DNA of 64,000 nt from Acetobacter sacchari (GTDB lineage: Bacteria; Pseudomonadota; Alphaproteobacteria; Acetobacterales; Acetobacteraceae): assembly GCF_017377715.1 (NCBI RefSeq), contig NZ_JAFVMF010000014.1:62001-126000 (forward strand), in the 5' to 3' direction. The position numbers and the translations under genes were made by a program. Below, one piece after another: positions 56,442 through 64,000 of this stretch (the first letter of the stretch is position 1; the number at the start of each line of letters is the position of its first letter). The notes under the pieces were generated by a model, which had not been told where the DNA came from, did not search any database, and saw only the letters and a list, made by a program, of their open reading frames with translations.

Positions 56442-58181
56442 TCAAGACTCCTTCCCCTCCAGAATAGTCTTCACTTCCACCTTTCCTTCATCAGCCAGAG
56501 GGGGCTGCACGCGGCTGGGCAACAGCGCGCCCTGCTCGGCGAGACGCGGGTAGGCGGCCGCGGCAACGATGTGGGAGTTTACTCGCTTCAAATCCCGCAA
56601 CAGATCCAGCTGCGCTTCTCCGGGGTCGTGAGCCGAAGGCGCCGCGTCGGACCGAACACCCGCGGCCTGCTGCGTCTGGCGCAGACGCTCGAAATAGGCG
56701 TTCGTGGCGTCCATCTCGATTTCACGGAATACGTCCTTCTGCGCGGCAAGACGCCGCGCTATCGCATCGTCTCCGCCCAGCAGGATGGTTGCACATGAAT
56801 CGATATTGACGTGAATTCGGTCGATCATCTTCGTCACAGGCGTCAGAAGATCCTGCGCCAGACGTATGCGCTGACGAGCCAGTTTCTGCGCTTCAGTCAG
56901 CAAGTTGCGCTCGGCGATGTCGCTTGCATGGATCAATTGCGTGCAGAACGCGAGGATATCCTCCGCGCGCGTCAATTCGTCCTGAGTCGCAGATTCCGGG
57001 TCAAGCGCCACAAGGTAGCTGCGGATCGCGGTCCCAAGCTGCCCCATTGAAGCCGCGTCACGCCGGATGCTCAACGCGGGTTGCGCGTCTGCCGTGATGA
57101 GGGACTCCCGCAGGGCGCCCATGATGTCGACGAGAAGATCGCAAAGGCGCAAGGCTTCGCGCGTGGCGTTAGCGACGGCGATCTGCGGCGCATTGTCGAG
57201 CATCGACCGATCGAGATAAAGCGGCGTGCCGGGCGTGAGCGTCACCTGCCGCGGCGGGTCGGGAAACATCTTCTCCAGCAGACGCGCGTAGCGGTCGATA
57301 AAGGGCAACGCGACAACCGCCAGGGCCAGATTGAACACGGTGTGAAAATCCGCGACGCTTCGCTGTGGAGTCCCCTCCCAGCCCGACACCCAATCCGCCA
57401 GGGGTCGGAGAAACGGCAGAACCAGCGCTGCAGCCGCCGCGCGCAACAGGAGATTGCCGAGCGGCAGACGCCGCGTGGCGGCGTCGGTCGCGTCGCTTTC
57501 CAGCACCGGGTTGATGGACGTGCCTATATTGGCGCCCAGCACCAGCGCGAAGGCGGTCGCAGGCCCGATCGCGCCCCGCGACGCAAAGCTCGCCACCAGC
57601 ATCACGGTCGCGACGGAGGAATGACTCATCCAGGTGACGCCAGCGGCCAGCAACACGGCCGCGAGAGGATGCGCGCCAACGACGCCAAGCACGTTCTGCA
57701 GTTCCGGGCGGTGCGCATAGGGCTCCAGCACGTCGATGAACTGGCGTAACGCGAGCAGAAGCAAGCCCAGCCCGATAAACACGCGGCCCGAATCCCTCAC
57801 CGGCCCCCGGCTTTTGCGAAACAACACGACGCCCGCCAAAATCAGAGCCGGCGCCACGGCGGTGACGTCGAACGCGAGCACCTGCACGATCAGCGTGGTG
57901 CCGACATTGGCCCCGAGCATAACGGCGAGGGACGCCGACAGCGCTATGTGCGCCCGCGCCGCCATGTTGGTGATCATCAACCCGGTCGCGGTCGAAGATT
58001 GAAGGACAGCCGTCACGCCAAGACCGGTCGCGAAGGCCTGCAACCGCCCGCGAAGCATTCTCTCGAGAAACACGTTCAGGCGCGGCCCGAAGGTGCGCCT
58101 GACGCCGGTCTGCACCATGTGGACGCCCCACAGAAGCAGGGCGACGCTGCCGGCCAGATCGATGGCGGTCAAAAGCTCCAT
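56442..58181 (-). CDS. Na/Pi cotransporter family protein with PhoU-like domain
   Basis: A 579-aa inner-membrane transporter. Two inverted membrane repeats carry the QSST-type motif: VTAVLQSSTATGLMITNM near residue 55 and WMSHSSVATVMLVASF near 190. Each is followed by a glycine/asparagine motif (LGANVGTTL, LGANIGTSINP). From about residue 340 a helical PhoU-like domain continues to the end. Such proteins (YjbB/NptA group) move phosphate with sodium or export it. It is convergent with the flavoprotein genes and divergent from piuC. Confidence 0.92.
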   Translation of the reverse strand: MELLTAIDLAGSVALLLWGVHMVQTGVRRTFGPRLNVFLERMLRGRLQAFATGLGVTAVLQSSTATGLMITNMAARAHIALSASLAVMLGANVGTTLIVQVLAFDVTAVAPALILAGVVLFRKSRGPVRDSGRVFIGLGLLLLALRQFIDVLEPYAHRPELQNVLGVVGAHPLAAVLLAAGVTWMSHSSVATVMLVASFASRGAIGPATAFALVLGANIGTSINPVLESDATDAATRRLPLGNLLLRAAAAALVLPFLRPLADWVSGWEGTPQRSVADFHTVFNLALAVVALPFIDRYARLLEKMFPDPPRQVTLTPGTPLYLDRSMLDNAPQIAVANATREALRLCDLLVDIMGALRESLITADAQPALSIRRDAASMGQLGTAIRSYLVALDPESATQDELTRAEDILAFCTQLIHASDIAERNLLTEAQKLARQRIRLAQDLLTPVTKMIDRIHVNIDSCATILLGGDDAIARRLAAQKDVFREIEMDATNAYFERLRQTQQAAGVRSDAAPSAHDPGEAQLDLLRDLKRVNSHIVAAAAYPRLAEQGALLPSRVQPPLADEGKVEVKTILEGKES

Positions 58182-58410
58182 CCAGCGCTGTTCCTCTCTT
58201 CGTCATACATGGACCGACGCCGCTGTGGCGTCGCCTGCCCGCGAATCATAAACCTGTCCACGCCATATGGGTCCAGATGAAAGCGTCCCGGCTTTGCCGC
58301 CCGGAGTTTGATGTCGCCGCTCAAAGGCGATAGAAACGCAATTCAGACGCGTTCGCGTATTGTCGCATCCAGGTACGTGATCTTGCGACAAGGCGCAGCA
58401 GGAGACGAAG

Positions 58411-59094
58411 ATGCTGGTTCATGTGAAGAACGTTTTGACGGCAGAGGAAGTCGCCTACTGCCGGGACGTGCTGGAGAGCGCCGAATGGGGCGACGGCAAG
58501 GCGACGGCTGGCCAGCAATCAGCGAAAGCCAAACATAACCTGCAAATTCCTCAAAAATCACCTCAATGCAGAGAACTTGGGGAGTTGGTGCTGCGGGCGC
58601 TTGGCCGAAACCCGACCTTCACCAGCGCCGCCCTGCCGCTGCGCGTCTTTCCACCGCTGTTCAACCGCTACGACACTGGCATGTATTTCGACGCGCATGT
58701 CGATAACGCAATCCGCCCCGAACCCGAAACAGGCTATCGGATCAGGACCGACGTGTCCTCCACGCTGTTCCTCACGCCGCCGGAAGACTATGACGGCGGC
58801 GAACTGGTGATACGGGACACTTACGGCGAGCATAGCGTGAAGCTTCCGGCGGGCGATCTTGTCCTCTACCCGTCCACGAGCCTCCACAGCGTCAAACTCA
58901 TCACGCGGGGCAGTCGCTGGGCGTCCTTCTTTTGGACCCAGTCCATGGTGAAGGACGACGGCAAGCGCACGCTTATGTACGAATTCGATCAGGCGATCAT
59001 CGAGATCCGCAAATCGCTACCGGACTCCCATGAAGGCGTGCTCGGGGTGACCGGGACGTACCATAATCTTCTACGACAATGGGCCGAACTTTAA
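58411..59094 (+). CDS. piuC: Fe(II)/2-oxoglutarate dioxygenase PiuC (PKHD-type hydroxylase)
   Basis: A 227-aa PKHD-type hydroxylase. The iron ligands are His and Asp in [11 protein letters not shown] near residue 96 and the distal His in [15 protein letters not shown] near 158, with the 2-oxoglutarate Arg in [15 protein letters not shown] precedes the ATG by six bases. PiuC genes are often linked to TonB siderophore receptors and iron control; none is seen here. The length matches YbiX/PiuC. Confidence 0.95.
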   Translation: MLVHVKNVLTAEEVAYCRDVLESAEWGDGKATAGQQSAKAKHNLQIPQKSPQCRELGELVLRALGRNPTFTSAALPLRVFPPLFNRYDTGMYFDAHVDNAIRPEPETGYRIRTDVSSTLFLTPPEDYDGGELVIRDTYGEHSVKLPAGDLVLYPSTSLHSVKLITRGSRWASFFWTQSMVKDDGKRTLMYEFDQAIIEIRKSLPDSHEGVLGVTGTYHNLLRQWAEL

Positions 59095-59304
59095 TGGGGC
59101 CAGAGCGGTCACAGCCTCTCAGCTGTCTGGGAAAGTGCGTTTAAAACATAATCCGAGGCGGCGACTTTTGGTCGCTTCCATTTCGCACCCCTGGGAAAAA
59201 TCTGCATCATCCAGAACCCGGCGCGCCTCAGAAAGAGGGGGTCAGGGCGTTGTGCAAATGTCATGTCGCTGTAGTTTGGGGACACGATCCCGGCGTCAAT
59301 ATCT

Positions 59305-60420
59305 GTGCCGTCGATCAAAAAGACCGAACAACAACTGGCGGCCTCAACGTTGCGAATCCACACTGTTCTGCCATTGCTCACAGCGTTTTTTCTCAGTGGG
59401 TGCTATGAGATCGGCCCGACACGGCTCGACCGTGATCAGAGCGATTATTCCAGAGCCCTGACGAGCGCGAGCAAGCAGCAGACATTGTTGAATGTCGTAA
59501 GACTGCGCTACGCGGACACTCCGGGATTCCTTGATACGACGCAGCTCATTTCCGGATATCAGTTACAGCGCAACGTATCTGTCGGCATCGGGACCTATTC
59601 GGTCGCAACGCGGCCTTACGGCGGCATCGCGGCGCAATTGCAGGAGAGTCCGACCTTCACCTTCCAGCCGGTCACGGGGGACGCCTACGCGGAAAGCTTT
59701 CTCCGCCCGCTTCCACCCGCCAACCTGCTCCCGCTCGTCATGGGCGGACTGCCCATCGACGTTCTGTTTCGACTGTCCGTTCAATCAGTCAATCTGATCA
59801 ACAACGTTGGCCCTATGGGGGGAGAGAACGCTCGCGGAACTCCGGTATTTTTTGACCTTCTATCCGACCTGAGAGCGTTGCAGCTTGCCGGCCTGCTTGG
59901 CATCCAGCTTGAGAGGACGCCACAGACGCAGGGAATGGAAGCTCAGCCAGACCGCGTCTACCTCTCCATCATGTCGTCCGATGATCCGGTCTTATCCGGA
60001 GTCGTCCGCGAAGTAAGGCGCCTGCTGGGAATGGCCCAGAACGATGAACGGGTCGAAGTCACTTATGGCGGCGGGCGCCCGCGTCCAGGACAAATTCGCC
60101 TTCTGACCCGGACAATTCTCGGCGTTCTGGGACAGATCGCCTATCAGATCGAGGTTCCGCAGGATGACATCGTCTCCGGTCGCACGCGACCGACAATCAG
60201 GCTGACAGGGCACGAGAAACGTCCCATTGTCGTGATTCACGTCGCGAATGAAAAACCTGATTCGGTCTTTGTATGGACCACGTACAATCATAAATACTAT
60301 TGGATCGCCGACAACGATTATGACAGCAAACTGGCTTTCACGATGTTGCAGATACTTCTCGAACTCTCCAAGACAAGCAAGGAGCCGAACACAATCGTAA
60401 CCATCCCGGCGAACGGTTGA
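59305..60420 (+). CDS. Predicted lipoprotein of unknown function
   Basis: A 371-aa protein with a lipoprotein signal peptide (TVLPLLTAFFLSGCYEIG, lipobox LSGC), so probably attached to a membrane facing the periplasm. The mature part begins with a polar segment and LLNVVRLRYADTPGFLDTTQ, seen as a conserved-looking block. No catalytic motif is evident. GTG 59305 is the most upstream start and has no ribosome site; TTG 59350 would shorten the signal peptide by 15 residues. It follows piuC by 210 bases on the same strand. I do not recognise a named family. Confidence 0.75.
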   Translation: MPSIKKTEQQLAASTLRIHTVLPLLTAFFLSGCYEIGPTRLDRDQSDYSRALTSASKQQTLLNVVRLRYADTPGFLDTTQLISGYQLQRNVSVGIGTYSVATRPYGGIAAQLQESPTFTFQPVTGDAYAESFLRPLPPANLLPLVMGGLPIDVLFRLSVQSVNLINNVGPMGGENARGTPVFFDLLSDLRALQLAGLLGIQLERTPQTQGMEAQPDRVYLSIMSSDDPVLSGVVREVRRLLGMAQNDERVEVTYGGGRPRPGQIRLLTRTILGVLGQIAYQIEVPQDDIVSGRTRPTIRLTGHEKRPIVVIHVANEKPDSVFVWTTYNHKYYWIADNDYDSKLAFTMLQILLELSKTSKEPNTIVTIPANG

Positions 60421-61005
60421 TCCCGGCTTGTTCCATAGCTTTTCTGTTTGCGTAGCACGCGTCATGCAAGAGACCCGGGCTCGGCTATATGCAAACTTCC
60501 ATTCTGTGGAGAACGCTTGCAACGTGCGGTGGAAGCATTTTACAGACGGGTTTCACATTCTATGCAATATCTTTTTCCCTATAAAGTTTTATACTATACA
60601 TTGATTAAATATTTCAATAGACTCTGCTATCCAAAAGATCTTTATCCAAATACGAATTCGGCCACGCTCAAAGCATGACACCATTCTGGCTCGACTGCGG
60701 TCGCTCTAAATTTTCACAAAATTTTGAAATATGCCTGATAAAGAAGCATCATTTATCATGGCCGAAATTCAGGATGAAAATACGAAAACTTAACGCACAA
60801 TAAATAAAATATTATGAATACTTATAAATTAAGATAGGAAAATTCTCGGGATTTTCTGAAAAATCCCAACAAATCATAGAAACGCCACAACAGCGTCCGT
60901 GAGAGAAACGGCAGACCACAAACTGACTCTCTCAGCCCCATCCGATGCGTGAGTAAACGTCCACGAGCAAACCGTGTTCGGGCGACAACGCCACCCGAAC
61001 ACGCC
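60421..61005. other. AT-rich intergenic region after the lipoprotein gene
   Basis: About 585 bases between convergent genes. The stretch 60560-60840 is markedly AT-rich. Frames at 60448-60678 (plus) and 60822-61115 (minus, overlapping dnaB) have no supporting features. No tRNA or repeat was recognised. Confidence 0.45.
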
Positions 61006-62538
61006 TCAATGCATCGGATAATCGTCGTGCATCGTGTCGAGATCCGCGAAACGCGTGAACTCGCCTTCGAAATACAGATGCACAACGCCAGTCGGACCGT
61101 GACGCTGTTTCTCAAGAATCAACTCAGCCTTGTTATGCACAAGCTCCATCTTACGCCGCCAGTCGTCCAGCGCCGCCTGGTATTTGTCGGCGGAATCAAA
61201 CGCCGTTTCTTTCGGTTCACGCTGCTGCAGGTAGTATTCATCGCGATAGACGAACATCACCGCGTCGGCGTCCTGCTCGATCGAGCCGGATTCACGCAGA
61301 TCCGACAGCATTGGGCGCTTGTCCTCACGGCTCTCCACCTGACGGGAAAGCTGCGACAGCGCGATGACCGGCACTTCCAACTCCTTGGCGATCGCCTTCA
61401 GCCCCTGCGTAATCATCGAAATTTCGAGCACGCGGCTTTCCGGCTTGGTGCCGACGGCAGGCCGCATGAGTTGCAGATAGTCGACCACCACGAGACTCAA
61501 CCCCCTGGTGCGCTTCAACCGTCGACAGCGCGTACGCATGGCCGACAGTGAAATCGCCGGCGTATCGTCGATCATCAGCGGCAGCTGCGCCAGTTCGCGG
61601 CTGACGCGCACGAAACGGTCAAACTCTTTCTGCCCGATATCGCCACGGCGGATGCGCTCGCCGGACACCTCCGCCTGCTCGGACAGAATACGCGTAGCCA
61701 ACTGCTCCGCCGACATTTCAAGCGAGAAGATCGCAACAGCGCCGTCAGGCTGTACGCCGTCGCCCTGCTCCTGCGCGCGACGCAATAACTCGCGTGCGGC
61801 GGAGAACGCTACCTTTGTCGCGAGCGCCGTCTTGCCCATGGCCGGACGTCCCGCAAGGATCAGCAGGTCCGAGGGATGCAGGCCGCCAGTTTTCTTGTCG
61901 AAGTCGCGTAATCCGGATGTCAGGCCGGAAACGTCGCCAGCGTTGCTGAACGCCTTCTCCGCAACCTGAATCGCATTGGTCAGGGCGCGGTCGAACGCTG
62001 TGAAGCCGCCATCCTGCCCCTTGTCGGTAGCCAGACGGAAAAGCTGCTCTTCGCCCGCCGCAATCTGGTCGGGGCCATCCAGCCCCTCGGTCGCGCCAAA
62101 GGCGTTGTTGACGATGCCTTCGCCGATATCGATCAGCTGCCGGCGTATCCAGGCGTCGTGGATCGCGCGGCCATAGTCGCCAGCGTTGATGATGCCGACC
62201 ATCGAGGTCAGCAGCCTGGCGAGGTAGGCCATACCGCCGACGCTGTCGAGCAACCCGGAATGCTCCAGCGTCGCGCGCAAGGTCACCGGATCGGCGAGTT
62301 GTCCGTTCTCGATGCGACGGGCTATCGCGTCATAAATCTCCCCGTTCACGCGGCTGGCGAAATGCGCGCCGGTCAGGAAGTCCGAAACACGGTCATAAGC
62401 CCGGTTGTTGGTCAGCAGGGCGCCGAGCAGAGCCTGCTCCGCGTCCGGGTTGGCCGGAGGCTGACGCAGGGAGACGCCCAGCATGCCGCCGTCCTGAGAC
62501 GACGGGGCGGCGGAATCGGGGGAGTCGAGAATGGTCAC
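61006..62538 (-). CDS. dnaB: Replicative DNA helicase DnaB
   Basis: DnaB unwinds DNA ahead of the replisome as a hexamer. The 510-aa product has the N-terminal helical domain (PPANPDAEQALLGALLTNN near residue 27) and the RecA-like domain with Walker A LAGRPAMGKTALATKVAF near residue 230, Walker B LVVVDYLQLMRP and the C-terminal SDLRESGSIEQDADAVMF with the Arg finger region. There is no intein. Composition matches the GC-rich chromosome. GAGGTGACC precedes the ATG as a ribosome site. Confidence 0.97.
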   Translation of the reverse strand: MTILDSPDSAAPSSQDGGMLGVSLRQPPANPDAEQALLGALLTNNRAYDRVSDFLTGAHFASRVNGEIYDAIARRIENGQLADPVTLRATLEHSGLLDSVGGMAYLARLLTSMVGIINAGDYGRAIHDAWIRRQLIDIGEGIVNNAFGATEGLDGPDQIAAGEEQLFRLATDKGQDGGFTAFDRALTNAIQVAEKAFSNAGDVSGLTSGLRDFDKKTGGLHPSDLLILAGRPAMGKTALATKVAFSAARELLRRAQEQGDGVQPDGAVAIFSLEMSAEQLATRILSEQAEVSGERIRRGDIGQKEFDRFVRVSRELAQLPLMIDDTPAISLSAMRTRCRRLKRTRGLSLVVVDYLQLMRPAVGTKPESRVLEISMITQGLKAIAKELEVPVIALSQLSRQVESREDKRPMLSDLRESGSIEQDADAVMFVYRDEYYLQQREPKETAFDSADKYQAALDDWRRKMELVHNKAELILEKQRHGPTGVVHLYFEGEFTRFADLDTMHDDYPMH

Positions 62539-62893
62539 CTCCTGAGCATAACACCCGGAGGGTGGGTTACGCAGGGCTTAAGAGTGTTTCAAGAGGGGCC
62601 GCGCAGGCCCGGCGCTTCGGGGGCGCCGTTATTGCTGACTCTCCGGCAGGAGATGGACAAATATACCCGCCTTCGCAGCCCCACGACGACGCGAACGGCG
62701 CACTATGCCACTCGGATGCTCGTTCTCGTGCGGCGGAGCCGCCCAAAACCCGGTCCGCGAAGCGCGATAAAACCGGGGGCATCCGGTCAGGACTGGGCCT
62801 TGCGGCGCCAGCGGCTAAAAAACGCCCCGCAACCGGCTTACAAACGAGAATGGCAATAGCCCTAAGAGAGTTCTCCTCTGAACAAACAGGGAT

Positions 62894-62949
62894 CAAAGGG
62901 ACCACGTCCCTTTGTGGGGAGCGGGGCAAAGCCCCGAAACCTGCTCCCC
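62894..62949. repeat. Double palindrome (repeat-like hairpins) downstream of glyS
   Basis: CAAAGGGAC (62894-62902) pairs with GTCCCTTTG (62906-62914). Next, GGGGAGC (62916-62922) pairs with GCTCCCC (62943-62949) and encloses a second stem, GGGGC (62923-62927) with GCCCC (62931-62935). The block starts 12 bases after the glyS stop and may terminate it. The modular form resembles dispersed intergenic palindromes of acetic acid bacteria. The rest of the gap 62539-62960 shows no gene and should hold the dnaB promoter. Confidence 0.65.
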
Positions 62950-62960
62950 CTGAATGCTCC

Positions 62961-64000
62961 CTACCCGTCGATCTGCCCGAAATCGGCGATCAGCCGTGTC
63001 ATGCGCGCAAGCTCCGACAACAGCCGCAGCCTGTTGACCCGAACCGCCGCATCATCGGCGTTGACCGTCACAGACTCGAAGAACGTGTCCAGAACCGGAC
63101 GCAGGCCCGCCACGTCGCGCATCGCGTCGCTGAAGCGCTCTTCCGCAATCGCCGCCTCGACCGCCGGGATCACGCGCGACAAAGCCTCCGCCAGCGCGCG
63201 CTCCTCCGGCTGGCTATACAAAGACGCATCGGGCGCGCCCTCGTGCGGACCATCCTTCCTGTCTTCGATGCGGAGGATGTTGGCGGCGCGCTTCGTCGCA
63301 GCCAGCAGGTTGCGACCGTCCTCGGTCTCCAGCATCGACGCCAGAGCGTCAGTGCGCGCCAGCAGGCGCGTGATGTCGGTGTCGGTGTTGCCCGCCGAAA
63401 TCGCTGCAAGAATGTCGTGACGCGCACCCTCGCTGCGAAGCTGCACACGCAGGCGTTCCGCGATGAAGCCCGGCAGGAGATCCAGATCGGGCGCGTCGCG
63501 CAACGCCTCCGGCAACGCTTCGGCGGCGGCCACGAACAGCGCGACAAGATCCAGACGCAAGCCGTTGGTGCGGATCAGATTGATCACGCCCAGCGCGGCG
63601 CGGCGTAGGCCATACGGATCGCCTGACCCGCCCGGCTTCGCGCCGGCGGCGAAGAAACCCGCAAGCATGTCGAACCGGTCGGCGAGCGCTGCCGCCACGG
63701 ACACCGGCGCCGTCGGCACGCTGTCGGACGGGCCGCGCGGCTGGTAGTGCTCGGCCACGGCGGCGCAGACGGCGACGGCCTCGCCATCATGGCGAGCGTA
63801 ATACCCGCCCATCACGCCCTGAAGCTCCGGGAATTCCCCGACCATGCCGGTCAGCAGATCGGCCTTCGCCAGCAGGGCCGCGCGGGCCGCCTGTTCGGCG
63901 TCCGCCCCGATCATCGGCGCGATCAGCCGCGCCAGCCGCACCAGACGGGCGACGCGCGCGCCCTGACTGCCAAGGCTTGCGTGGAACGTCACGGCGTCGA
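62961..64000 (-). CDS. glyS: Glycyl-tRNA synthetase beta subunit, C-terminal part (cut by right edge)
   Basis: The frame runs in from the right edge without a start and ends at 62961, giving about 346 C-terminal residues of a protein normally near 690. Recognisable GlyS segments are KADLLTGMVGEFPELQGVMG, YYARHDGEAVAVCAAVAEHY, GSGDPYGLRRAALGVI (a family signature) and the C-terminal anticodon-binding helical domain ending FFESVTVNADD and RLRLLSELARM. The GTG at 63990-63992 is not the true start, because the frame stays open beyond it. glyQ is expected just outside the window. Confidence 0.93.
   Translation of the reverse strand, partial: DAVTFHASLGSQGARVARLVRLARLIAPMIGADAEQAARAALLAKADLLTGMVGEFPELQGVMGGYYARHDGEAVAVCAAVAEHYQPRGPSDSVPTAPVSVAAALADRFDMLAGFFAAGAKPGGSGDPYGLRRAALGVINLIRTNGLRLDLVALFVAAAEALPEALRDAPDLDLLPGFIAERLRVQLRSEGARHDILAAISAGNTDTDITRLLARTDALASMLETEDGRNLLAATKRAANILRIEDRKDGPHEGAPDASLYSQPEERALAEALSRVIPAVEAAIAEERFSDAMRDVAGLRPVLDTFFESVTVNADDAAVRVNRLRLLSELARMTRLIADFGQIDG

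Noticed and set aside
56811-58280. Plus-strand frames opposite the Na/Pi cotransporter
   Set aside because: They are Arg-rich antisense frames, with a clear transporter on the other strand.
59109-59381. 90-codon minus-strand frame between piuC and the lipoprotein
   Set aside because: It overlaps the lipoprotein signal peptide region and has no motif or ribosome site.
62562-63608. Long plus-strand frame antisense to glyS
   Set aside because: Its residues are Arg/Ala/Gln-rich without motifs, and the opposite strand holds recognisable glyS. GC-rich DNA often gives such mirror frames.

Overview
The window reads as chromosomal DNA of an alphaproteobacterium, most likely an acetic acid bacterium (Acetobacteraceae); this is inferred from gene content and composition, not from a search. 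Support comes from GC-rich core genes, a recA promoter with the alphaproteobacterial SOS box (GTTC-N7-GTTC), the short hprK - rapZ - EIIA - HPr - EI phosphotransferase cluster that has no sugar permease, and several secreted or periplasmic oxidoreductases and hydrolases.

Layout. 1-8.3 kb: start of a secreted protein running off the left edge, tldD, an O-antigen-ligase-like protein, a 41-aa ORF coupled to a CPBP membrane protease, recA, a GhrA-like reductase and aroA. 8.3-17.5 kb: a visibly AT-richer chemotaxis island on the minus strand (mcp - cheY - cheA - cheW - cheR - cheB - cheY - cheD - cheT-like) with a divergent globin-coupled receptor. 17.7-22.7 kb: a secreted purine nucleoside protein, a secreted adenosine deaminase and an M1 peptidase. 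23.3-28.5 kb: the regulatory PTS genes and a RidA-like gene. 28.6-40.1 kb: a fused glycosyltransferase, uvrA, panBC, and a glycosyltransferase / LpxH-like phosphatase / lipid kinase group. 40.3-48 kb: an AT-rich orphan, then LysR, SDR, hydrolase, a qorR/qorB pair, ppk2, a second SDR and an AlgH/YqgE gene. 48-52 kb: an AT-rich accessory island with a double-glycine peptide precursor and an S41 peptidase carrying a TASSAE motif, then the molbindin gene mop. 52.3-64 kb: two tandem Tat-exported flavoproteins of the spermidine dehydrogenase type, a Na/Pi cotransporter, a PiuC-type dioxygenase, a lipoprotein, dnaB and glyS (cut by the right edge).

Points that stand out. cheY, cheB and the second cheY are each broken by one nucleotide in an 8- or 9-base homopolymer, and the bacteriocin-like ORF appears to have the same kind of break. 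The PTS EIIA has Gln where the phosphorylated His should be, while EI and HPr keep theirs. The best candidate for an undescribed system is the peptide precursor plus S41 peptidase at 48.3-50.9 kb. No rRNA, tRNA, CRISPR array or complete insertion sequence was seen.
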